A stretch of 64,000 nucleotides of DNA, taken from NCBI GenBank assembly GCA_003971905.1, contig RSEE01000063.1, forward strand, positions 1-64,000, written 5' to 3'. The stretch is from Moniliella sp. 'wahieum' (Eukaryota > Basidiomycota > Moniliellomycetes > Moniliellales > Moniliellaceae). This document shows, piece by piece, positions 57,256 to 64,000 of the stretch. The notes under the pieces were generated by a model that searched no databases, had not been told where the DNA came from, and worked only from the letters and a program-made list of their open reading frames with translations. How positions within the stretch are numbered: position 1 is the stretch's first letter; each line of letters begins with the position of its first letter. The position numbers and the translations under genes were made by a program.

Positions 57256-57469
57256 GGCTGGCCACATATAATTCAGAGAGAATGCTTCATCTGGCCAGTG
57301 TGCGATCATACTGTGTGAGACAACAGATTCTCGCACATGTCTGTCCGATACGCTCTCGTCTCAATCTATTCTATTCACTCAGTAGTGCGGCTATTGCATT
57401 CATCTGATCATCAATCGATGCACGCGACGCAACGTTGAGTTCAACGCCGAGTTCAGCTGAACTGAGGAC

Positions 57470-57510
57470 ACTCAGTACTCAGTTGAGTATACTCAGGTAC
57501 TCAGGACTCT
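57470..57510. repeat. ACTCAGTACTCAG palindromic cluster
   Basis: Repeated CTCAGTACTCAG/GAGTATACTCAG/GTACTCAG words, same family as at 20983-21042. Confidence 0.7.
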
Positions 57511-59358
57511 TCAGAACTTAGATTGCATGGTGTACTGAATCTGAAAGTACTGAATCTCAGAGTAAAATGAATCTTAGTATACTAAGTGGACGTTCAACGT
57601 CCAACGTGTTCAACTTGAACACTCAGTACATTGGAAAACATTCATCGATCGTCCATCGTTCCATATATGCCTCTTGCCGTTGTGCAAACACTCGTCTCTA
57701 TTTTGCGCTTAATACATCTCGTCTGTCAGCGGTACAATGACGCTCAAGACAGGAAATGAAAAAACGCAGCGCTTCCCAGGCGCTTCCCAGGCTGGCTCAG
57801 TACTCAGTCGCTTTCACAAGAAAACACGCTTGTGGCACATCAGTACTCAGTGGCGCGTCCCTGGTAAACGTTTAATTGGCCTCAAGGCCTGAGGGAGGCG
57901 TTCTGAGTGAGGCAGGTGATGGGTGGGTGGGTTTCAGAAGGTGGAGACAACCGGCAGGGTTGGGGCGGCGGGGATGCAACCGGTGTTCGGGATGGGTGAT
58001 TACATAGTCATGATGGGTGATCGATGACGAGTAGATCAACAGAGCGGGGTGAAAGCAGGTGAAAGAGCGTGGGGAACTTGAGTATTCATGAATCATTCAC
58101 TCTGCGATCTCACCGATCACCGATCTCTCTGTTCTCAGATCTGACTTTCACCACTTGGTTCAGCTAAGCACTAACCGGTAACCGGTAACCGGCAACGATA
58201 GTCGATAGACGACGATAGCTCCGTACCGTCACCTTAATAACGTACTCGCTGCACTCCCATGCACAGTGCTCCGTTGCTCAGCGCATCTCCATGGGAATAG
58301 GGACGCTGCTTCCTTGCAATTCACAGACACCACTGGGAGATGCGAACGCGAATCGGGAGTGTGGGTGGGGAGAGACGGTAGCCACCGGTCACTGGCTGGT
58401 CACTAGGCCACTGTAAGCAACTTAGTCACGGCCACCCGGCTGGGCTGCTGGGCTGTGGAGATGGGAGATAGGGCCATGGACTGATACAGATGCGGCGCAG
58501 TGCGAGTGGTCCATGATCTGCTGGCGCCCACAGCAGCACCACACCCGCCCCAACCCACAACTGCGCCGGGATGGAAAAGGTACGAATCGACAGCAGAGCA
58601 ATGTGAGAGCAGGCCTGGTAGGCGGCGCTGGGGGCCACGGGCAACGACGACGGCGGGGGAGATAGATAGTCGATTGCAGGGGATGATGCCGGGGATGCCA
58701 GGATGCGCAGAAGAAATCATCGATGAGGGGAACGCGCAGGCGGAGGCGAGGCGGCGTGGCGCGTGGTGGTGGCCTCGGTTGATGCTACTGCTACGTAGGC
58801 GCGGCGGACGGCGTTAGTGAGCACGGGGGCTGCTGGTGTGCTGCGCGGCGGTTGCCACATGCCGGTCCTGCCGCTGAGCGCTGCGCACAGATGGATGATG
58901 GATGACGCAATGACGCGCGTCGCGGCTCCCACGGCGCCTGTGCTGCCCCGCTGGCCACCAACCCCGCTCGGCGGCGGCACATCCCCACCGCACCACAGCG
59001 CTCTGGCGCACCGCGGCTCAGCACGCAGTGCCCGCCTGCCTCGCCGCCGTTTTGCAGGCAGGCATGTGCACCCTATCGCCCTTGCATCGCCCTGCATCGC
59101 CCTTGCATCCGCCGCAGCTGAAAGCCGCTCCCGCACCGCACCAGTGTCCGCCCGCCCTCTCGCGCTCTGGGCCACCCCAAGCGGCCGCATTCATCATCCT
59201 GCCCTTCCGCGCTCCCCATCTTTCCCCTCCTTCTCGTCCCTTTTCAGTCCCCGCCCCCGCCCACCACCTCTCCCACCCCCTCCCTCCCCTCCCCCCTCCC
59301 CCACCCCTCCTCCTCGTGCTCGCGTTGCTGGCGGCCACGCCGCTTGCTCTTCCCCCCC

Positions 59359-62300
59359 ATGTCCAACGAGATCCCCATGGGCCCCATGCCCATCGCCGAC
59401 GGCTACGCCGGCAACCTCACCCCCACCCAGACCGAGAAGCTGCGCCAGTTCTGGGCCGGCTATTTGACTGGGTCGCCAAGGCCACCGGCACCGGCGCAGC
59501 CGCCTCCTCTTCCGCCGCCACCGCGCCCACGACGCCAAGAACGCTCCCAGGGCGATGCTGCCAAGGAAGCGGCCCGCATCCAGGAAGAGCAGGCCAACCT
59601 CAATGCCCTCCTCGACTCGTACGGCCCGACTCGCTCAAGCGCGCCCTGTGGGAGTTCATCAAGATGGACAACCCCGACAGCATCTGCCTCCGCTTCCTCC
59701 GTGCCCGCAAGTGGGACGTGACTCGCGCCCTGGGCATGTTTGCTGGCTGCCTCAAGTGGCGCCTGGACAATGGCGTGCAGGAGCTCGTCGAAGGCGGCGA
59801 TCTGACCAATGGCGCCAAAATTGAGAAATTCCTCGACCAGCAACGCTCGGGCAAGACCTACTCCAATGGCGCTGCCGGCGGCACCAATGTGGCCCCCATT
59901 CCCATTTGTTACATCCACGTCAAGAAGCACTTCACCAATGGCCAGCCGGCGTCGTCGATGGAGAAGTATGTCATTTACGCCATGGAGACCTTCCGTTGCC
60001 TGATGCAGCCCCCAGGTGACAAGGCCATCATGTTTTTCGACTTGACTTCGTTTGGGGTCAAGAACATGGACTGGTCCTGCATCTTGTTCATTGTCAAGTG
60101 CTCGAAGCGTTTTACCCCGAGTCGTTGGCGGTGCTATATGTGCACAATGCGCCCTGGGTCTTTCCGGCATCTGGAAAGTGCTTAGCCCCATGCTCGACCC
60201 GGTGGTGCGGTCCAAGATCCAGTTCACCAAGTCGGCCAAGGACGTCGTTGCCAATGTAACCGGCCGATCATATGATCGCTTCGCTTGGGGCAACAACACA
60301 CAAACGAGTTCGAGTTTATCGAGCCTGGTCCCGGCGAGAACGACAAGCAGAAGGACACGAAGGTCAAACCTCAACTGCTTCAGCGATACCAAGATTTGGT
60401 CAATGCGTATGAGGAGGCTACCAAACGCTGGATCGACACCAACGGCACCGAGTACGTGACCCTTTCTTAGTGCATTTTTTCCCTCCATGCCTTTCCCACT
60501 GACGTTGCCTTACCTTTTTTTGCCTTCTTGAAGCCCATCGATCGAAGAGGAGCGCAACCTGCTCTTCAAAAAGCTCCGCGTTGCCCAGTTTGACGTGGAG
60601 CCCTACACCCGGGCCTGACTTGCTATCATCGCTCGCGGGCGTAATCGATGGCCAAGGTGTCACCCGCTGGAAGTACATCAACAATGGCCAACCCAAGTAC
60701 CAAGTTATTGGCCGCACTTCGTGCGCCGCTGCTTTGCGCCGCGAGATTTACGAGATGGAGACCAAGGGTCTCTCTTCTCCCAGGTCGAGGCCGCATCCGA
60801 AGCAGCAGCCAAAAAACGTGACTGGGTTGCTCTCTATGGCGACCCGCAGCGGGCGATTCAGGTCGAAGGGAATTCCGAAGTACGCGGTTCGGAAGGTATC
60901 CTAACGGGTGTCCAATACGACTTTACGGCGCCTCCTGGCCAATCGCAGCCAGCGGCCGCACCATCCGCCGCTCACCCCCAGGCCCGGAATGCCCCTCACT
61001 CTTCAAGCCAGTCCGCGCTGCTGCTGCTGCTGCTCCTGCAGGTATCGCGGCCGGGGCTGGTATGGCAGGAGTAGGTGCGGTGGCTGCCGCTTCTCACTAC
61101 GACCGCGAACCTTCCGTGGAAAACGGGGTGGGGAAGGTCGTCGGATGTGGCACCCCAGGTCCGTCGTTGGCAGCCGGGCAAGTACAAGTATATTGAACTG
61201 GGCGGTCCCTCTGCCAAGGAGGTTGAATCCAAAGCGTTTGATTTGCCCGAAGGCACAGCCAAGACGCTCACACCAGACAAGAAGTCAAACTGCGTGAGAT
61301 GTGGAAGGTGTACTTTTCCTGGCTCGAGGGCCAAAGAAACCAGCAATCCGGTGCCCACCACAAGCATAAGGTCGACGCCGCTTCTGAGCCCGATCCGAAA
61401 AGGCCAAATCAGATGCGGACAAGGAGGCACAGCGAATTGCAGAAGAGCAAGCGCAATTGGAACAACTGCTCAGCGCGTACGGTGTGACACGCTCAAGAAG
61501 GCTGCGTGGCAGTTTTTGGACTTTGATGATCCAGATGGCGCCTTGCTCCGTTTCCTCCGTGCGCGCAAATGGGACGTGTCTCGGGCGATGAACATGTGTG
61601 GTGCGACGCTGAATTGGCGGATGGAGAATGGTGTGGAGGCCTTGGTTGCGGCGGGGGAGCTGGGCAATGGCAAGACCATCCCCAAGTTCCTCGACCAACA
61701 ACGTCAGAACAAGACGTTTGCCTGTGGTACTGCCTTGAATGAGCAGCCCATCTGTGCGATTATGGTCAAGAAGCATCTGACCAATGGTCAGCCGGGCACG
61801 TCGATGGAGAAGTTTGTTATTTTCGCCATGGAATCCTTCCGTCTGTTGATGCAGCCCCCGCAAGAAAAGGTTGTGATTATTTTCTCCCTTGAAGGCTTTG
61901 GAATCAAAAGTGAGTGGAGATTGTCCTCGTTTCCCCGTTCCCGTTCCTGTCTCCCGTAACTAGTAACTGACCTGAGTGTGTTTTCCTTCTAGTATGGACT
62001 GGAACTGTGTCCTGTTTATTGTCAAGTGTCTCGAGGCTTTCTATCCCGAGTCTTGGCGTATTTACCTTTACGCTGCTCCCTGGATCTTCTCGGGGATCTG
62101 GAAAGTCCTCTCGCCGTTGCTGGACCCGGTGGTGCGGTCCAAGATTGTATTTGTCAAGACGGCGCGTGACTTTGCAGACCGCATCCCCCCGAACGCCTGA
62201 TCGAAGAAGTAGGCGGTAAAGCAGTGGATTCGTTCACCTTCCTTGAGCCCGTTGGGGGGAGAACGATGCGCAGCTGGACACGGCCGAACGCGACCGGCTT

Positions 62301-64000
62301 GTCGCAGCGTACATGGAGCTGGCCGATCAGTTTGAAGCGGCGACGCTTCGCTGGATCGAAACCAAGGGGAAAGACCCGGAGGTGGTGAAAGAACGCGCGC
62401 TGCTCAAGCGCAAGTTGCGTGTAGCAGCGTTTGACAAGATGCCCTATGTACGCGGCAAGACGATCTACCACCGTCAAGGCACCCTCGATGGCTTGGGCCG
62501 AGTCACCTGGGTGTACAAGACCAAGGACGGCCAGTTTGCTGCGCCACGTGATTGGACGACGGGATCACTATGCCACGTTGCTCCGGGAAATCAATGAGTT
62601 GGAAGCTGGCGCGTCCGTGGCCGAGGTGGAGCGTAAGACGGAATCGGCCATTGCCCAACGTGACTGGTTGACGCTCTATGGCGACGCGTATGCCGCTCAT
62701 GAATTGAAGGTGTGCCTTTGGACCGCGCCGCGGCCAAGCCCAGCAGCATTCGGCTCCGGCCGCTGCGTCTGCGCATAAACGTCATCGCGCGGGCAAGCAC
62801 CACCACCACTCCCATCCTGCCGGGCAGAATGGCGGGGTGTGCTGCGGCAGCGGCAGGTGCTGCGGTAGGTGCAGCAGGTGGGTACGCAGCTGCGTCCTCT
62901 CCCTATGCCGGACAGGGACGTTCCGAGACAAGTCCTGTGCGGGAAGACTGGACGAACGACATGGAAGCGCGATCGGGATCGTTGTCGTTGGCGCATCGAA
63001 ACTCGTCGGGTACAGCGCCCACGGATCCAGCTTGGACCGACCGGTCCACCCCGCCGCCGAAGCAGCCTGACGTGCAGAAAACGCGCTCGATGCCCGTGAT
63101 CCAAGCCAAGCCAGCTGTGCCGGCGGCCGGCGGGTTGGGCTGGTTTGGTACGCACGAATCGGAAGACGGATACACTTCGTCGGAAGATATGTTTTTCGAT
63201 ACGACGGAAGCGCACATGGACGATTTGGCGCGTGCGCGCGCCTATGTGCCTCCCGGACACGCCAATGCCGCATCAGGCCGCACACGGTTAAACGCAGCAC
63301 CACCGCGACCGTCGCAGCCGTCATTCCTCCACCGGGGACCAGGCACGTTTGCCGATGACTTGGCTTCCTCCCAGCTTGGGACACGGACCCCTCGCGCTCT
63401 GGCTTCGTTGCCCGCATGCCGTCGGCCAGCGACCGCTCGGGCGATGACGGTCGTTCAGCGCGCGCTCGGGCGGCGCCAGGTCGGGACGTCGGTCCATGGG
63501 CGGCCGTTCGGGCGGCGGCCGTTCGGCAGGCGGTCGGTCCGACATGGGCCGGTCGGATGCTGGAGGTCGGACGCGGGGCGGTCGGATGCAGGTCGTTCTG
63601 TGGGCGGACGGTCGGATGCGGGACGTTCCTTCGGCGGAGTCGGAAGACTGCGTGGTCCGAGCGAGTTTGGTCGTCGTTCGTACCGTTCCCATCATGGTGG
63701 ATACAATGAGTACGGTGCACCGTCTCGCTACTCGTCCTACTCTGGCCCGATGCGCGTGACGGCGGGTCGGCCGGCTTGGCCGCCTCGCCTGGGTCGGCGG
63801 TGCAGCTGTACGGCGGCTCGTACCACTACGCCCCGGGTTCGTACGATCGGCATGCCAGTACGCTCGACACGGACGATTTGGCGTTACTCTATCCTGCTAA
63901 TGGGACGCACCAGTCTCGGGGCAAACGGCGCGGCGCTGCGTGCAAGGCGCGTCCGTCTTGTTTTCTCCTACTTCCCGCGCAGCCAGTTCCACCCCGGCCT
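59359..64000 (+). CDS. Large protein with two tandem CRAL-TRIO units (Sec14/Csr1-like), 3' end beyond window
   Basis: CRAL-TRIO proteins bind and exchange phospholipids. ATG 59359 (MSNEIPMGPMPIADGYAGNL). Unit 1: LTPTQTEKLRQFW, LWEFIKMDNPDSICLRFLRA, KWDVTRALGMFAGCLKWRL, ICYIHVKKHFTNGQPASSME, CLMQPPGDKAIMFFDLTSFG, MDWSCILFIVKC, GIWKVLSPMLDPVVRSKIQF, then a C-terminal extension (FKKLRVAQFD...RWKYINNGQPKY). An Ala/Gly linker follows, then unit 2 with the same order: LTPDKK, FDDPDGALLRFLRARKWDVS, ICAIMVKKHLTNGQPGTSME, MDWNCVLFIVKCLEAFYPES, GIWKVLSPLLDPVVRSKIVF, LLKRKLRVAAFDKMPYVRG. Introns at 60452-60533 and 61910-61992. After 62830: a long Ser/Arg/Gly-rich tail (DWTNDMEARSG, MGGRSGGGRSAGGRS, HHGGYNEYGAPSRYSSYS). 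I see no ATG or stop that must separate the units, so one gene is favoured; two adjacent genes remain possible. Confidence 0.8.
60452..60533 (+). other. Intron in CRAL-TRIO unit 1
   Basis: Donor GTACGTGACC, polypyrimidine tract and acceptor TTGAAG; 82 bp; joining gives NGTE/D-PSIEEERNL, paralleling unit 2. Confidence 0.75.
61910..61992 (+). other. Intron in CRAL-TRIO unit 2
   Basis: Donor GTGAGTGG and acceptor CCTTCTAG, 83 bp, between GFGIK and MDWNC. One base seems missing at the junction relative to unit 1, another single-base break. Confidence 0.75.

Larger units (their letters stand above)
53911..59358. other. 5.4-kb gene desert with repeats and homopolymers
   Basis: No protein motif on either strand. 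54300-58400 is AT-richer than coding DNA. It holds GTTCAAC words (56619-56646, 57430, 57590-57620), AGTACTCA words (56826-56880, 57470-57510, 57799, 57840), a GGTAACC-type run (58175-58193) and a C19 tract. Left end is the IKS1 promoter; the last 500 bases are the CT-rich leader of the CRAL-TRIO gene. Confidence 0.5.

Overview
The window is the telomeric end of a fungal chromosome or contig. It opens with about three copies of CCCTAA (TTAGGG-type telomere read inward). GC-rich coding DNA, spliceosomal introns of about 80 bp, pyrimidine-rich leaders and gene families such as IKS1, NPR3, SKI2, phospholipase B, GPI-anchored surface proteins and a C2H2/Zn2Cys6 transcription factor point to a fungus. 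A basidiomycete yeast is my best guess; this is inference from gene style, not a phylogeny.

Layout. 1-7.0 kb: a mitochondrial m-AAA protease gene (minus strand) broken twice. A 5.05-kb Ty1/copia retrotransposon with near-identical 158/159-bp LTRs and a 5-bp CTCAC target duplication sits in it, and the telomere array cuts off its 3' end. 8-14.6 kb: a G1 cyclin and NPR3 (TORC1 control). 15.4-20.3 kb: two secreted, GPI-type products, a small Ser-rich wall protein and phospholipase B. 22.7-24.3 kb: a cytosolic-type GH5 glucanase. 25.2-29.8 kb: a C2H2/fungal_trans transcription factor and an unknown gene. 29.8-33.7 kb: mostly non-coding, with one small CxxC/CxxC protein. 33.7-43.4 kb: the SKI2 RNA helicase, a possible AT-hook protein, a PHO13-type phosphatase, an unknown gene and a four-helix membrane protein. 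43.6 kb: an intron-containing tRNA-His(GTG). 44.7-49.5 kb: an intact spliced gene with an LC8-like N-terminus, then a fused C2H2-Zn2Cys6 factor. 51.5-53.9 kb: the IKS1 kinase. 53.9-59.4 kb: a gene desert rich in short palindromic words and a C19 run. 59.4-64 kb: a very long protein with two complete CRAL-TRIO (Sec14/Csr1-like) units, running off the window.

Nearly every conserved gene can be followed only by hopping frames at single-base insertions or deletions, while a few genes (44.7 kb, long parts of NPR3 and PLB) are clean. The young, near-identical-LTR retroelement shows the same breaks, so I suspect uncorrected long-read indel errors more than decay. Gene spans below therefore cover introns and suspected frame breaks. 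Genes share no operon-like logic; linked themes are nutrient/TORC1 and cell-cycle control, cell-surface lipid and wall enzymes, and RNA decay.
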